DNA of 40,919 nt, from contig MNWR01000076.1 of assembly GCA_001872725.1 (NCBI GenBank), forward strand, positions 1 to 40,919, read 5' to 3'. The DNA is from Proteobacteria bacterium CG1_02_64_396. Its GTDB lineage: Bacteria > Pseudomonadota > MNWR01 > CG1-02-64-396. Below, one piece after another: positions 16,323 to 26,464 of the stretch. The notes under the pieces are model-generated. The model was not told the DNA's origin and ran no database searches. It saw only the letters and a list, made by a program, of their open reading frames with translations. The position numbers and the translations under genes are program-made. Position 1 is the stretch's first letter; every line of letters begins with the position of its first letter.

Positions 16323-17425
16323 GATTGATTGCTCCCCAACAGCTCGATGCGTAAACGTTTTTTTCCCCCCAGGGTGGTTTCGGCCTGAATTCGCACCGGG
16401 GTGGCAACCTCGCGCCCCGCCTCCCCCTTGATGGGCAGCTGTGTCTCCAGCCAGTCGGAGGAACCCAGCAACACCGTCGCCGCCTGCCACAAGGTGGCGG
16501 GAATCGTCTTTTCGATGCTGGAGGGGAGCCCCTTCCAACCGAGCAGCCCCCGGGCCGCCTGATTGGCGTCGATCACCGCCCCACCCCGCCACTCGACCCA
16601 CAGCGCGGGATGGCCCACCGCATCGGGGGCCAGGGTGGCACCGTTGCCGATCTGGGCGCCGAAAACCAACCCGAGCAGATGGGAGAGGTTGAACATCCCC
16701 TTGAGCCGCCCCAGGTCGTCGATCACCGCCAGGCGACGGTGGCCGCTGCCCAGGAATTGATCGAGCGCCGCCTTAACCGGCTCGGTGTCGTGAATCTGCG
16801 TAACCGGCTGGGACATGATCGCTTGGGCAGGCACATTAAGGTGTCCCTGTTTGGCCAGCAGCCGGACCAAATCCCGCTCGGTCACCAACCCATGAGGGCG
16901 CCCCTGGGCGTCGACCATGAAGACGCAGCCGCTGCGCAGTCGCAGCAGGTCGCCCAGCAGATCGCGGCACGTGGCGTCGAGGGGAGCGGTGGCGATGTCG
17001 GTGCGCATCAGGCTGGCGACCCGCTCTTTGTCGATCAGGTGGTTGCCCGCAAACTCGCCGAACAGCTCCTTTTCGGTGATGCCGCCGACCAGGTAGCCGT
17101 CCCGGTCGATGACCGGAAAACGGCGTAGCCGCCGGGTGGTGTACTGGTGCACCACCTCGGCCAGGGAGTCGTCGACCGTCACCACCTTGGGGGTGGGGAG
17201 GTCGAGGTCGGCCAAACGGGTGGTGGCCAGATCACTCCCCTTGGCGTAGAGGCCAAGCAAATCGTAATCGACGATCAACCCCACCGGGCGTTGGTTGTCG
17301 ACCACCACCGCCATGCCGATGCGGGTTCCGGCGATCTCTTGAATCACCGAGGCCAGCGTCGCCTCGCGGGTGACCGAGGTCAGTCGGCTGTCCATCACCT
17401 CGTAGACCTGCTTGTGGTTCATCAA
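16319..17425 (-). CDS. Four-CBS-domain protein with C-terminal PAS-like domain
   Basis: 368 aa, soluble. Four CBS repeats in two Bateman modules: ~5-60 (VMDSRLTSV...GLIVDYDLL), ~72-130 (KVVTVDDSLAEVV...GGITEKELF), ~137-190 (SLMRTDIATAP...GLVTERDLV) and ~200-255 (IMSQPVTQIHD...GMFNLSHLL). Residues ~270-365 (LWVEWRGGAVIDANQAARGLLGW to KKRLRIELLG) look like a PAS fold. CBS modules usually sense adenine nucleotides and PAS domains small ligands or redox. The ATGA overlap with the exchanger suggests it regulates that transporter (inference). It lies inside the his cluster after hisH. A GTG/ATG choice at the start changes only one or two residues. Confidence 0.82.
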   Translation of the reverse strand: MMNHKQVYEVMDSRLTSVTREATLASVIQEIAGTRIGMAVVVDNQRPVGLIVDYDLLGLYAKGSDLATTRLADLDLPTPKVVTVDDSLAEVVHQYTTRRLRRFPVIDRDGYLVGGITEKELFGEFAGNHLIDKERVASLMRTDIATAPLDATCRDLLGDLLRLRSGCVFMVDAQGRPHGLVTERDLVRLLAKQGHLNVPAQAIMSQPVTQIHDTEPVKAALDQFLGSGHRRLAVIDDLGRLKGMFNLSHLLGLVFGAQIGNGATLAPDAVGHPALWVEWRGGAVIDANQAARGLLGWKGLPSSIEKTIPATLWQAATVLLGSSDWLETQLPIKGEAGREVATPVRIQAETTLGGKKRLRIELLGSNQS

Positions 17426-17464
17426 TGGACTGCTCCGCTTAAGTTCAAGAGGGATCGCGAGGGG

Positions 17465-18118
17465 TCAACCCCGGCCCATCCCCAAAAAGTTGTGGATCAA
17501 CCGCTGCCCCGCCCCCTGGCTTTTTTCGGGGTGGAACTGCACCGCCATGACGTTATCGCGGGCCAGCGCCGCACAATAAGGGCCGGTGTAGTCGCAGGTG
17601 GCGATGACGTCGGCGGCATCGGTGGGGCGGCAATAAAAGGAGTGCACGAAGTAAAAATCGGTCCCCGAGGGGATCCCGGCAAACAGGGGATGCCCCTTCC
17701 CCTGCCAGTGGATCGAATTCCAGCCCATGTGGGGGATTTTCAGCAGGGTCGACTCGTCAGGCAGCTCGTTCACCGGGAAGGGAAGCACCTCGCCGGGAAG
17801 GATCCCCAGCCCCTGGGTCACCCCGAACTCAAACGAGCGCTCCAGCAACAGCTGCATCCCCAGACAGATCCCCAAAAAGGGTTTGCCGCTGGCAATGAAC
17901 GCGGCGACCGGATCCTGCAACCCGGTGGCGACGAAGGTCTCCATGCAATCTTTGTAGGCCCCCACCCCCGGCAGCACCACGTGGCTCGCCCTTTTCAGTT
18001 CGTCTGCGGTTTTGGCCAGGTGGACCGTCGCTCCGGCCGCCTCGAAGGCGCGCACGACCGAGTGCAGGTTGCCTCGGTCGTAATCGATGACCGCCACAAT
18101 CGGCTTGGAAGAACTCAC
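17465..18118 (-). CDS. hisH: Imidazole glycerol phosphate synthase, glutaminase subunit HisH
   Basis: 217 aa. A class I glutamine amidotransferase that feeds ammonia to HisF. The nucleophile elbow GICLGMQ carries the catalytic Cys (~85), and AVQFHPEKSQ holds the His/Glu pair. VVLPGVGAYKDCM is the oxyanion region. It starts with GTG directly after the hisB TAA, with AAAGGGG in the hisB end as the ribosome-binding site; translation is probably coupled. The partner gene hisF is about 4 kb further down the same strand, unlike the compact hisBHAF order of many proteobacteria. Confidence 0.96.
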   Translation of the reverse strand: MSSSKPIVAVIDYDRGNLHSVVRAFEAAGATVHLAKTADELKRASHVVLPGVGAYKDCMETFVATGLQDPVAAFIASGKPFLGICLGMQLLLERSFEFGVTQGLGILPGEVLPFPVNELPDESTLLKIPHMGWNSIHWQGKGHPLFAGIPSGTDFYFVHSFYCRPTDAADVIATCDYTGPYCAALARDNVMAVQFHPEKSQGAGQRLIHNFLGMGRG

Positions 18119-18706
18119 TTACAGAACCCCTTTGGTGGAGGGAATGCCGTCCCCATCCAGGATCACCGCTTGCCGCAGCGCCCGCCCCAACGCCTTGAAG
18201 GCCGACTCGATGACATGGTGGTTGTTGTGCCCCTGGATCGAATCGAGGTGCAGGGTCAGGCGGCCATGGTTGACCAACCCTTGAAAAAATTCGTGAAAGA
18301 CCTCGATGTCGCGCCCCCCCAACACCGGGGAGGGGAAGTCGAGGCGATTGAACAAACCAGGACGGCCCGACAGGTCGATCACCACCCGGGTGAGCGCCTC
18401 GTCGAGCGGCACCGTTGCCTCACCGTAGCGACCGATTCCCTTGCGCCCGGAAAGCGCCTGATCGAGCGCCTGCCCCAGAGTGATCCCCACATCCTCGGTG
18501 GTGTGGTGGGCGTCGATTTCCCAGTCACCCACTGCGGTGACGGTCAGGTCGAAGCGGCCGTGCCGGGCGATCTGATCGAGCATGTGGTCGAGGAAGGGCC
18601 AGCCGGTGGCCCTGGTTCCAGCCCCTGTGCCGTCCAGGGTCAGCTCGACCTTGATGTCGGTTTCGGCGGTTTTGCGATGGACCGATGCGGCGCGAGCGAC
18701 CGTCAT
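18119..18706 (-). CDS. hisB: Imidazoleglycerol-phosphate dehydratase HisB (monofunctional)
   Basis: 195 aa, the single-domain form without the histidinol-phosphatase half found in enterobacteria. Dehydrates IGP to imidazole acetol phosphate. Mn-binding His motifs are present: [29 protein letters not shown] near residues 60-75, and the second set [17 protein letters not shown] near the C-terminus. The ATG at 18706 has CAGGAGGCACCCC upstream. It is separated from hisD by 129 bp containing a REP-like hairpin. Confidence 0.96.
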   Translation of the reverse strand: MTVARAASVHRKTAETDIKVELTLDGTGAGTRATGWPFLDHMLDQIARHGRFDLTVTAVGDWEIDAHHTTEDVGITLGQALDQALSGRKGIGRYGEATVPLDEALTRVVIDLSGRPGLFNRLDFPSPVLGGRDIEVFHEFFQGLVNHGRLTLHLDSIQGHNNHHVIESAFKALGRALRQAVILDGDGIPSTKGVL

Positions 18707-18740
18707 GGGGTGCCTCCTGAGCGATCAATGCTGGTGATGG

Positions 18741-18827
18741 TAGGAGCGCCGCCTCGGCGCGATGCTTTGGGGTCTCGTCCGACCATCGGTCTGGGACTGG
18801 GCAATCGCGCCGAGGGCGGCGCTCCTA
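18741..18827. repeat. REP-like inverted pair (family B, TAGGAGCGCCGCC)
   Basis: TAGGAGCGCCGCCTCGGCGC plus GAT on the left faces ATCGCGCCGAGGGCGGCGCTCCTA on the right, with ~39 bases between. Each arm also folds on itself through GCGCCGcc/cGGCGC. It lies in the hisD-hisB gap, 8 bp past the hisD stop, and could stabilise or partition the transcript as BIME-type repeats do. Confidence 0.8.
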
Positions 18828-18835
18828 CACGTTTT

Positions 18836-20125
18836 TTAGATCCGCAGCGCCGCCGAGGCGCCGTGCGCCGTCAGCCCCTCCGACTTGGCCAACCGCTCGG
18901 CGACCGGGGCCAGGGTGCGACACCCCGCCGCCGACATTTCGATCAGGCTGGTGCGGCGCAAAAAGACCTCGCACCCCAGGGGAGACGAAAACCGCGCCGT
19001 GCCCGAGGTCGGCAGCACATGGTTGGGTCCGGCGACGTAATCGCCCAGCGCCTCGGGGGTGTGATGCCCCATGAAGATCGCCCCCGCCGCCCCGATCTTG
19101 GGCAGCAAGGCGCGGGGATCGGCCACCGCCAGCTCAAGGTGCTCGGGGGCGATGGAATGGGCGATTTCGGCGGCCCCCTCAAGATCGCGAGCGATCACCA
19201 CCAAACCCCGGGTATTCCAGCTCTGCGCCGCGATGGCCGACCGGCTCAAGGTGGGCAACGCCGCCTCGACCGCCTTGATGGTCGCCTCGGCGAGGGCCCG
19301 GCTGGGGGTGATGAGGACCGACTGGGCATCCTCGTCGTGTTCCGCCTGGCTGAGCAGATCGACCGCCAGCCACTCGGGGTTGGCGCTCTCGTCGGCAATA
19401 ATCAGGATCTCGCTGGGTCCGGCGACCATGTCGATGCCGACCCGGCCAAACATCTGCCTTTTCGCCGAGGCGACATAGGCGTTGCCGGGACCGACGATGA
19501 CGTCGACCTGGGGCACCGTCGCGGTCCCCAATGCCAGCGCCGCAATCGCCTGGGCGCCGCCGATGCGAAAAACCCGGTCGACCCCGGCAATCGCGGCGGC
19601 GGCCAGCACCACGTCGAGCACCTCACCGCCGGGGGTGGGGACGACCATGATGATCTCGCGTACCCCGGCGACCTGGGCCGGAATCACGTTCATCAACACC
19701 GACGACGGATAGGCCGCCTTGCCCCCCGGCACGTAGACCCCGGCCCGGTCGACCGGGGCAATCCGCTGCCCCAATTTGCTGCCATCCGCCTCTTCGTATT
19801 CCCAAGATTTGGGCAGCCCGTGCTCGTGGTAGCGGCGGATCCGCTGCGCGGCCAGCTCTAGGTCGGCCCGAAGCTGGGGATCGAGCCGGAACAAGGCGGC
19901 CATGATCTCTTCGGTGGGGATCTCCAGCTCGGCGGGTGAGGCAAGCGTCATCCGGTCCCACTGGGCGGTGAAGTGAAGCAGTGCCTCGTCCCCGGCGCTG
20001 GCGACCGCGTCGATCACCTGGCGCACGGTGGCATCCACATCGCTCTGACGCCCCTCGAAGTGGGCGGTGTACTGGGCAAAACGCTCGGCGAAATCGGGGC
20101 TGTTTTGATCGAGCAAGTGGGCCAT
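18836..20125 (-). CDS. hisD: Histidinol dehydrogenase
   Basis: 429 aa, typical length. Catalyses the last two oxidations from histidinol to histidine with NAD+ and Zn2+. Recognisable motifs are VPGGKAAYPSSVLMNVIPA, GPGNAYVASAKR, QAEHDEDAQ with Zn ligands Gln/His, and APEHLELAV with the catalytic Glu-His pair. A C-terminal His-containing stretch (GLTAHGASAALRI) supplies the final Zn ligand. It starts 20 bp after hisG on the same strand. Confidence 0.97.
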   Translation of the reverse strand: MAHLLDQNSPDFAERFAQYTAHFEGRQSDVDATVRQVIDAVASAGDEALLHFTAQWDRMTLASPAELEIPTEEIMAALFRLDPQLRADLELAAQRIRRYHEHGLPKSWEYEEADGSKLGQRIAPVDRAGVYVPGGKAAYPSSVLMNVIPAQVAGVREIIMVVPTPGGEVLDVVLAAAAIAGVDRVFRIGGAQAIAALALGTATVPQVDVIVGPGNAYVASAKRQMFGRVGIDMVAGPSEILIIADESANPEWLAVDLLSQAEHDEDAQSVLITPSRALAEATIKAVEAALPTLSRSAIAAQSWNTRGLVVIARDLEGAAEIAHSIAPEHLELAVADPRALLPKIGAAGAIFMGHHTPEALGDYVAGPNHVLPTSGTARFSSPLGCEVFLRRTSLIEMSAAGCRTLAPVAERLAKSEGLTAHGASAALRI

Positions 20126-20145
20126 GGGGGTGTCCGTCTCTGGGG

Positions 20146-20790
20146 TCAGGCGGCCCGGCGAGCAATCTGCGCGCGCAGGGCTTGAATGATCGGCTCGATG
20201 CGGTTGGTCTTCAGACGCATGGCGGCCCGATTGACCACCAACCGGCTGGAGATGGCCATGATCCGCTCCACCTCTTTCAGGCCGTTTTCCCGCATGGTGG
20301 CACCGGTCGAAACCAGGTCGACGATGTGGTCGGCCAGTCCCACCAGGGGGGCAAGCTCCATCGAGCCGTAAAGCTTGATGATCTCGGCCTGGACCCCCCG
20401 CCCCTCGTAATGGGCGCGGGTGATGCGGGGGTATTTGGTGGCGACCTTGACGAAGGTGGCATCAACATCGAAAGGGATCGCCGCCGGGGTGGCGACCGCC
20501 ATGTGGCACTTGCCGATCCCCAGGTCGAGCGGCTCCAACAGGTCGGCCCCCGATTCGATCAGGGTGTCGAGCCCGACAATCCCCATGTCGGCGGCGCCGA
20601 AGGCGACATAGGTGGGGACGTCGGTGGCCCGCACCACGATGTAGCGCAAATCGGGATGCTGACTGGGGACCACCAGCTTGCGCCCGATGTCGGGGTCGGC
20701 GAGGCCAAAGCCGATAGGAGCCAGGATCTCCAGCGCCTCTTCGAGGATGCGCCCTTTGGGCAGCGCCAGGGTCAGGGGTTGATTGGGCAC
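20146..20790 (-). CDS. hisG: ATP phosphoribosyltransferase catalytic subunit, short form
   Basis: 214 aa, so the short HisG type that lacks the C-terminal regulatory ACT-like domain and normally works with a HisZ partner. First, feedback-regulated step of histidine synthesis: ATP plus PRPP. Visible motifs are [16 protein letters not shown], a central [11 protein letters not shown], and the PRPP loop [14 protein letters not shown]. The GTG at 20790 is chosen because family proteins begin just before LTLALPKGR; the longer in-frame start at 20967 would overlap murA. No hisZ lies in this window. Confidence 0.94.
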   Translation of the reverse strand: MPNQPLTLALPKGRILEEALEILAPIGFGLADPDIGRKLVVPSQHPDLRYIVVRATDVPTYVAFGAADMGIVGLDTLIESGADLLEPLDLGIGKCHMAVATPAAIPFDVDATFVKVATKYPRITRAHYEGRGVQAEIIKLYGSMELAPLVGLADHIVDLVSTGATMRENGLKEVERIMAISSRLVVNRAAMRLKTNRIEPIIQALRAQIARRAA

Positions 20791-20860
20791 GGCAGGTCTC
20801 AACGTTGGGTCGAAAAAACTCGAAAAAATCGAGGCGGCGAGCGGTCGGTCGGCGCCGACG

Positions 20861-22120
20861 TCACACAGGAGAATCGCGGCGGATGGCGGCCCCGAGGCCG
20901 GTGAATTTCTCTTCGATGCGCTCGTAGCCGCGGTCGATGTGGTAAACCCGGGAGATCGTGGTCTCACCCTCGGCGACCAGTCCGGCCAGCACCAGCGATG
21001 CCGAGGCGCGCAGATCGGTCGCCATCACCGGGGCGCCCGCCAGTTGGGATCCGGTGACCACGGCGGTGTTGCCGTCGAGCACAATATTGGCCCCCATGCG
21101 CTGGAGTTCCAAGACGTGCATGAAGCGGTTTTCGAAGATCGTTTCGGTCACCACCGAGGTCCCCTTGGCCTGGGTCGCCACCACCATCATCTGGGCCTGC
21201 ATGTCGGTGGGAAAACCGGGGAAGGGCTGGGTCTGCACCCGGGTCACTTCAAGCGGACCGCTGCGCACCAGGTGAATCGCCCCGGTTTCGTCCTCCTCGA
21301 TGGTCACCCCCATCTTCATCAGCTTCTGGGCCAGGGAGTCGCAATGGGCCAAACGCCCCCCCCGGATGGTGATCGCCCCCCCCACCGCCGCCACGGCGGT
21401 CATGAAGGTGCCGGTTTCGATCCGATCAGGCAGGATGGTGTGCTCCACCCCGATCAACTCGTCGACCCCCTCGATGGTGATGCAATCGCTCCCCGCCCCG
21501 TGAATCTTGGCCCCCATGCGGATGAGGAACTCGGCCAGATCGACCACCTCGGGCTCCCGTGCGGCGTTTTCGAGCACCGTCGTCCCCTTGGCGAGGACGG
21601 CGGCCATCATCAGGTTTTCGGTCCCGGTCACGGTGGGCAGGTCGAGGGTGATCCGCGCCCCCTTGAGCCGCTTAGCCTTGGCGTGGATGTAGCCGTGTTC
21701 GAGCCGAATATCAGCCCCCATCGCCTTGAGCCCCTCAAGATGCAGGTTGACCGGACGGGCGCCGATGGCGCAGCCGCCGGGCAGACTGACCACCGCCTCG
21801 CCGAAGCGCGACAGCAGCGGTCCGAGCACCATGATCGAGGCCCGCATGGTGCTAACCAGTTCGTAGGGGGCGGTGAAGTCGTGGACGAAGTCGCTGGTGA
21901 TTTCGACCGAATGGGTGTCGGTCAGGGTGATCTCGCAGCCGACCTGACGCAGCAGGGTCAGGGTCGTGGAGACGTCGCGCAGATGGGGGACATTCTTCAA
22001 ACGGCAGGTGCCGCGGGCGAGCAGGGTCGCGAACAGGGCGGGAAGGGCGGCGTTTTTGGCGCCGCTGATGGCGACCTCGCCGGTAAGGGGCAGGCCGCCC
22101 TGAATGACGATGCGATCCAC
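20861..22120 (-). CDS. murA: UDP-N-acetylglucosamine 1-carboxyvinyltransferase
   Basis: First committed step of peptidoglycan synthesis: transfers enolpyruvate from PEP to UDP-GlcNAc in the cytoplasm. The GTG at 22120 (VDRIVIQGG) gives 419 aa, the classical MurA length, and aligns with the normal N-terminus; in-frame ATGs at 22171 and 22183 would add up to 21 residues without family support. SGAKNAALP (Lys22/Asn23 region), [17 protein letters not shown] with the PEP-binding, fosfomycin-target Cys, and [11 protein letters not shown] are intact. murA next to hisG is a familiar proteobacterial linkage. It is divergent from gap. Confidence 0.95.
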   Translation of the reverse strand: MDRIVIQGGLPLTGEVAISGAKNAALPALFATLLARGTCRLKNVPHLRDVSTTLTLLRQVGCEITLTDTHSVEITSDFVHDFTAPYELVSTMRASIMVLGPLLSRFGEAVVSLPGGCAIGARPVNLHLEGLKAMGADIRLEHGYIHAKAKRLKGARITLDLPTVTGTENLMMAAVLAKGTTVLENAAREPEVVDLAEFLIRMGAKIHGAGSDCITIEGVDELIGVEHTILPDRIETGTFMTAVAAVGGAITIRGGRLAHCDSLAQKLMKMGVTIEEDETGAIHLVRSGPLEVTRVQTQPFPGFPTDMQAQMMVVATQAKGTSVVTETIFENRFMHVLELQRMGANIVLDGNTAVVTGSQLAGAPVMATDLRASASLVLAGLVAEGETTISRVYHIDRGYERIEEKFTGLGAAIRRDSPV

Positions 22121-22280
22121 TGAGCTTGATCCGATCGTGGCAGGTGGCGGCTTGAGGGCAGGAATACCCATGCTGCGCCGCATTTGAAAAAATGGGGTGA
22201 ATCATGAAATCAACCGCCCGGCGCGGCAAGGTTCGCTGTGCTTGGAGCGGAGACGGGGTGCGGTTACCATGCGCGGCTTT

Positions 22281-23415
<1,135 letters not shown>

Positions 23416-23426
23416 TTGGATACGCA

Positions 23427-23478
23427 AACCGGGCTCCTGCCCGGTTGCTTCACGCCCTGCCAAAAATGTGATTTTGGC
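23427..23478 (+). other. Two hairpins after gap
   Basis: AACCGGG/CCCGGTT with a 6-base loop (23427-23446) lies 12 bp after the gap stop, followed by GCCAAAA/TTTTGGC with a 6-base loop (23459-23478). Neither has a clean U tract at its foot, so message stabilisation or partial termination between gap and pgk is more likely than full termination. Confidence 0.5.
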
Positions 23479-23575
23479 GGGGCTTACAAAATCGAGTCGC
23501 TTCGCTCCTGATTTCGCTTCAGGGCGCCTACTTTTGGTGGCGGCCCATCCCTGGGCCGCAGGCTCCGCCGGAGAG
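23459..23575. repeat. Degenerate family A repeat between gap and pgk
   Basis: It keeps the blocks GATTTTGGCG, TCGCTTCGCTCC, CAGGGCGCCTACTTTTGGT and GGCGGCCCATCCCTGGGCCG, which also occur in the copies near 35.3 and 37.05 kb, but the terminal inverted repeats are eroded. Confidence 0.5.
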
Positions 23576-23580
23576 AGAAA

Positions 23581-24789
23581 ATGCCGTACGAAGGGTTTTC
23601 AAAGCTCACCATCAACGACGTCCCCCTCAAGGGAAAACGGGTCTTCGTCCGGGTCGACTTCAATGTGCCGCTGGACGACCACGGCAACATCACCGACGAC
23701 ACTCGCATCCGGGCGGCGCTGCCCACCATCAACAAGATCCTCGACGAGGGGGCGGCGGTGATCGTCGCCTCTCACTTGGGCCGCCCCAAGGGGTTCGATC
23801 CCAAGCAGTCGCTTGAGCCCGCCGCAGCCCGTTTGGGCCGCCTGCTCGGCATTGAGGTCAAGATGGCCCCCGATTGCGTCGGCCCCGAGGTCGAGGCGAT
23901 GGCCAAGGCGCTCAAGCCCGGCGAGGTGATGCTGCTTGAGAACCTGCGTTTTCATGCGGGCGAATCGCGCAACGACCCCGAGTTTGCTGCCCAGCTGGCC
24001 GCTTTGGGCGAGGTCTTCGTCAACGACGCCTTTGCCACCGCCCACCGAGCCCACGCCAGCAACGTCGGCATCACCACCAACCTTCAGCCCGCCGTGGCGG
24101 GCATGTTGATGGTGCGCGAGATCCAGTATTTCGAGCGCTCCATGCTCAAGCCGATCCGCCCCCTGGCGGCGATCCTGGGCGGCGCCAAGGTTTCGTCGAA
24201 GATCGGGGTGGTCAACGCCCTGCTCGAAAAGGTCGACAAACTCTTCATCGGCGGGGCGATGTCGTTCACCTTCCTGCGGGCGATGGGGTACGAAAACCTG
24301 GGCGCCTCGATGATCGAGGAGGACTGGATCGACACCGCCCGCGAGGCAATCGCCAAGGCCAAAACGCGTGGCGTGAAGCTCTACGTGCCGGTCGACGTGG
24401 TGGCCGCCAGCCGCTACGCCGCCGACGCCGAAACCAAGGTGGTCCCCTGCGACGAGATCCCCCCCAACTGGATGGGGCTTGACGTCGGTCCCGCCACCAC
24501 CCTGCTCTTTCAAGAGGCGCTGGCCGATGCCAAGACCATCGTCTGGAACGGCCCCATGGGGGTCTTCGAGATGGACGCCTTCTCGCGCGGCACCTACGCC
24601 ATGGTTCATGCGGTGGCCAACGCCCACGCCCTGACCATCGTCGGCGGGGGGGACACCGATGTGGCGGTCCACCGTTCGGGGGAGCAGAGCAAGTTTTCGT
24701 ACATGTCGACCGGCGGCGGCGCCTTCTTGGAACTGCTTGAAGGCAAACAGCTCCCCGGCCTGACCGCCCTGACCAATTCGGAAGGTTGA
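23581..24789 (+). CDS. pgk: Phosphoglycerate kinase
   Basis: 402 aa, near the usual 390-400. Transfers phosphate between 1,3-bisphosphoglycerate and ADP. VFVRVDFNVPLD, SHLGRPKG, the hinge region LGGAKVSSKIGVV, NGPMGVFEM and GGGDTDVAV (nucleotide-binding glycine loop) are present. The N-terminus is extended by about a dozen residues (MPYEGFSKLTINDV). GGAGAGAGAAA precedes the ATG. It follows gap after 165 bp holding hairpins and precedes tpiA by 4 bp. Confidence 0.97.
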   Translation: MPYEGFSKLTINDVPLKGKRVFVRVDFNVPLDDHGNITDDTRIRAALPTINKILDEGAAVIVASHLGRPKGFDPKQSLEPAAARLGRLLGIEVKMAPDCVGPEVEAMAKALKPGEVMLLENLRFHAGESRNDPEFAAQLAALGEVFVNDAFATAHRAHASNVGITTNLQPAVAGMLMVREIQYFERSMLKPIRPLAAILGGAKVSSKIGVVNALLEKVDKLFIGGAMSFTFLRAMGYENLGASMIEEDWIDTAREAIAKAKTRGVKLYVPVDVVAASRYAADAETKVVPCDEIPPNWMGLDVGPATTLLFQEALADAKTIVWNGPMGVFEMDAFSRGTYAMVHAVANAHALTIVGGGDTDVAVHRSGEQSKFSYMSTGGGAFLELLEGKQLPGLTALTNSEG

Positions 24790-24793
24790 TCCC

Positions 24794-25564
24794 ATGCGCA
24801 CCCCCCTGATTCTCGGCAACTGGAAGATGAACGGTCTGAAAAACGAGACCGACGCCCTGCTGCGCGAGTTGATGGTGGAGCTGCGTGGGGTGGAGTCGTC
24901 CGAGGTTGGGGTCGGGGTGATCCCCCCCTTCACCGTGCTGGAGCGGGCGCGGCAGATTTTAGAGGAGTCCCCCATCGCCGTGGGGGGTCAGGATCTTTTC
25001 TGGGCGACCGGAGCGGGCGCCTTCACCGGTGAAATCAGCGGCGGGATGCTGCGCGACATCGGCTGCCACTACGTACTGACCGGCCATTCGGAGCGGCGCG
25101 CCATTTTGGGTGAAGGGGATGAGATCGTCGCCCGCAAAACCCAGGCGGCCCTGACCTGCGGCTTGATCCCGGTGCTGTGTGTGGGTGAAAGCCTTGAGGA
25201 ACGGGAATCGGGTCGGGCCGAGGCGGTGGTGCTGGAGCAACTCGACGCGGTTTTCGAGGCGCTGACCCCGATGCAGGCCAAGAAGGTGGTGGTCGCCTAC
25301 GAACCGGTCTGGGCCATCGGCACCGGTCGCACCGCCTCCCCCGCCGACGCCCAGGCGATGCACCACGCCATCCGTGGCCGCATCGACCACCATGTGCCGG
25401 GGCAGGGGCGCAAAACCAAGATTCTTTACGGCGGTTCGGTGAAGTCCGACAACGCCGCGCAGTTGCTGGCCCAAGAGGACATCGACGGCGCCCTGGTCGG
25501 CGGCGCCTCTTTGAGCGCCGCCCAGTTTGCCGCCATTGTTCGCGCCGCACGAACTGGGCGCTGA
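24794..25564 (+). CDS. tpiA: Triosephosphate isomerase
   Basis: 256 aa. Interconverts dihydroxyacetone phosphate and G3P. Catalytic residues are visible: Lys in LGNWKMNG (~11), His in LTGHSERR (~95) and Glu in [12 protein letters not shown] (~167); the phosphate loop [10 protein letters not shown] and GALVGGASL are intact. It starts only 4 bp after the pgk stop, with GAAGG at the pgk end as a likely ribosome-binding site, so the two genes form one operon. Confidence 0.97.
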   Translation: MRTPLILGNWKMNGLKNETDALLRELMVELRGVESSEVGVGVIPPFTVLERARQILEESPIAVGGQDLFWATGAGAFTGEISGGMLRDIGCHYVLTGHSERRAILGEGDEIVARKTQAALTCGLIPVLCVGESLEERESGRAEAVVLEQLDAVFEALTPMQAKKVVVAYEPVWAIGTGRTASPADAQAMHHAIRGRIDHHVPGQGRKTKILYGGSVKSDNAAQLLAQEDIDGALVGGASLSAAQFAAIVRAARTGR

Positions 25565-25590
25565 TTCACGCATCGAGGTTGATTGGCATC

Positions 25591-25815
25591 ATGTTGTCTG
25601 AGTATCAAAACGAAGTGCACGCGCTCAAGATCGGCAACACCCATTTCGCCCGACTGTTTGACGAGGCCCATCAGATCGACAAAGAGATCCACCGCATCGA
25701 AATCGAGGCCGAATCGGCCTGCGACGAACGGGTGGAGGAGCTCAAAAAACAGCGTTTGCTGCTGAAGGACAACCTGCTGGCCATGATTTTGGAATACCGC
25801 AACAGCCCATCCTAA
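25591..25815 (+). CDS. YdcH-like DUF465 protein
   Basis: 74 aa, the usual size. A small all-helical cytoplasmic protein: EYQNEVHALKIGNTHFARLF followed by a charged coiled-coil hairpin (VEELKKQRLLLKDNLLAMI), matching E. coli YdcH in layout (RLKNENPRFMSLFD and KKQKLQLKDEM). Its function is unknown. The ATG at 25591 aligns with family starts; an upstream in-frame TTG is unlikely because the GAGG would touch it. It sits between tpiA and secG in the same direction. Confidence 0.82.
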   Translation: MLSEYQNEVHALKIGNTHFARLFDEAHQIDKEIHRIEIEAESACDERVEELKKQRLLLKDNLLAMILEYRNSPS

Positions 25816-25900
25816 GGGGGGCCTATGGCCCCTCCCTTTTGTACGAAACGCCCAAGCCGTTCACGGCGTTTCCTTAACGTTTTCACCTGGTAGAACCAAC

Positions 25901-26248
25901 ATGGAAACCTTTTTACTCGTCCTGTTCGTCATCATCGCCTTCACCCTGGTCATCGTCGTCCTGCTGCAGCAGGGCAAGGGGGCCGACATGGGGGTTTCGT
26001 TCGGTGGTGGCGGTTCGCAAACCGTGTTTGGCGCCGCCGGATCCGGCAACTTCATGACCAAGCTGACTGGCTGGCTCGCCGCCGCCTTCATGGTCATCGC
26101 CTTGATGCTGGCCGGGATCGCCAAGGACCACCAAAAGGGGACCAGCGTGATGCAGCAGGAGGGCGGCGTCGCCACCTCCCCCATCATCCCCCCCGCCCCC
26201 ACGGCGGCCGAAGATGGCGCCATGCCAACCACCCCCCCGGCGCAGTAA
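25901..26248 (+). CDS. secG: Preprotein translocase subunit SecG
   Basis: 115 aa. Auxiliary subunit of the SecYEG channel in the inner membrane. Two TM helices (LLVLFVIIAFTLVIVVLLQ, ~5-23, and LTGWLAAAFMVIALMLAGI, ~55-73) flank the conserved QQGKGADMGVSFGGGGSQTVFGAAGSGNF signature, split here into its motifs QQGKGADMG and SQTVFGAAG. The Pro/Ala-rich tail is typical. tpiA-secG linkage is common in bacteria. A strong terminator follows; the tRNA-Leu often found after secG is not here. Confidence 0.95.
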   Translation: METFLLVLFVIIAFTLVIVVLLQQGKGADMGVSFGGGGSQTVFGAAGSGNFMTKLTGWLAAAFMVIALMLAGIAKDHQKGTSVMQQEGGVATSPIIPPAPTAAEDGAMPTTPPAQ

Positions 26249-26267
26249 CGGCCTGAGGTGGGCGAAC

Positions 26268-26303
26268 ATCAAAAAAGGCGGCCATCAGGCCGCCTTTTTT
26301 GAT
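26268..26303. terminator. Bidirectional intrinsic terminator after secG
   Basis: ATCAAAAAAGGCGGCC and GGCCGCCTTTTTTGAT pair perfectly around a short ATCA loop, with T6 on one side and A6 on the other. It ends the gap-secG run and, in the other direction, would protect it from convergent transcription. Confidence 0.95.
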
Positions 26304-26381
26304 CTAAACCCAAGTCAAAGACGGCGCACGCGAACCCGCTAAGACACAAAGAGAAACAAGAAAAACCTTTTTAATTTCTTA

Positions 26382-26464
26382 GCAGGGCTTCGGCGACGGG
26401 GTCGCCTCCTACGAGCGACCCAGCCCTGGGCCGCTCGGAAGCGCACTAGATCGGCGCTTCCTTA
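26382..26464. repeat. Partial family A repeat downstream of ftr1
   Basis: It has the central block AGCAGGGCTTCGGCGACGGG, CGCCTCCTACG, CCCTGGGCCGCTCGGAAGCGC and the right TIR hairpin ending CGGCGCTTCCTTA; the left TIR is missing. The last three bases TTA (26462-26464) are the TAA stop codon of the iron permease gene. Confidence 0.7.

Noticed and set aside
17147-19861. A 904-codon open frame on the plus strand across the hisH-hisB-hisD region
   Set aside because: It is antisense to three clearly conserved his genes, is low-complexity (His/Gln/Gly/Arg-rich), and results from the lack of stop codons in GC-rich antisense frames.
26249-26461. tRNA-Leu expected downstream of secG
   Set aside because: No cloverleaf or CCA-proximal tRNA sequence was found; the region holds a terminator and a repeat.
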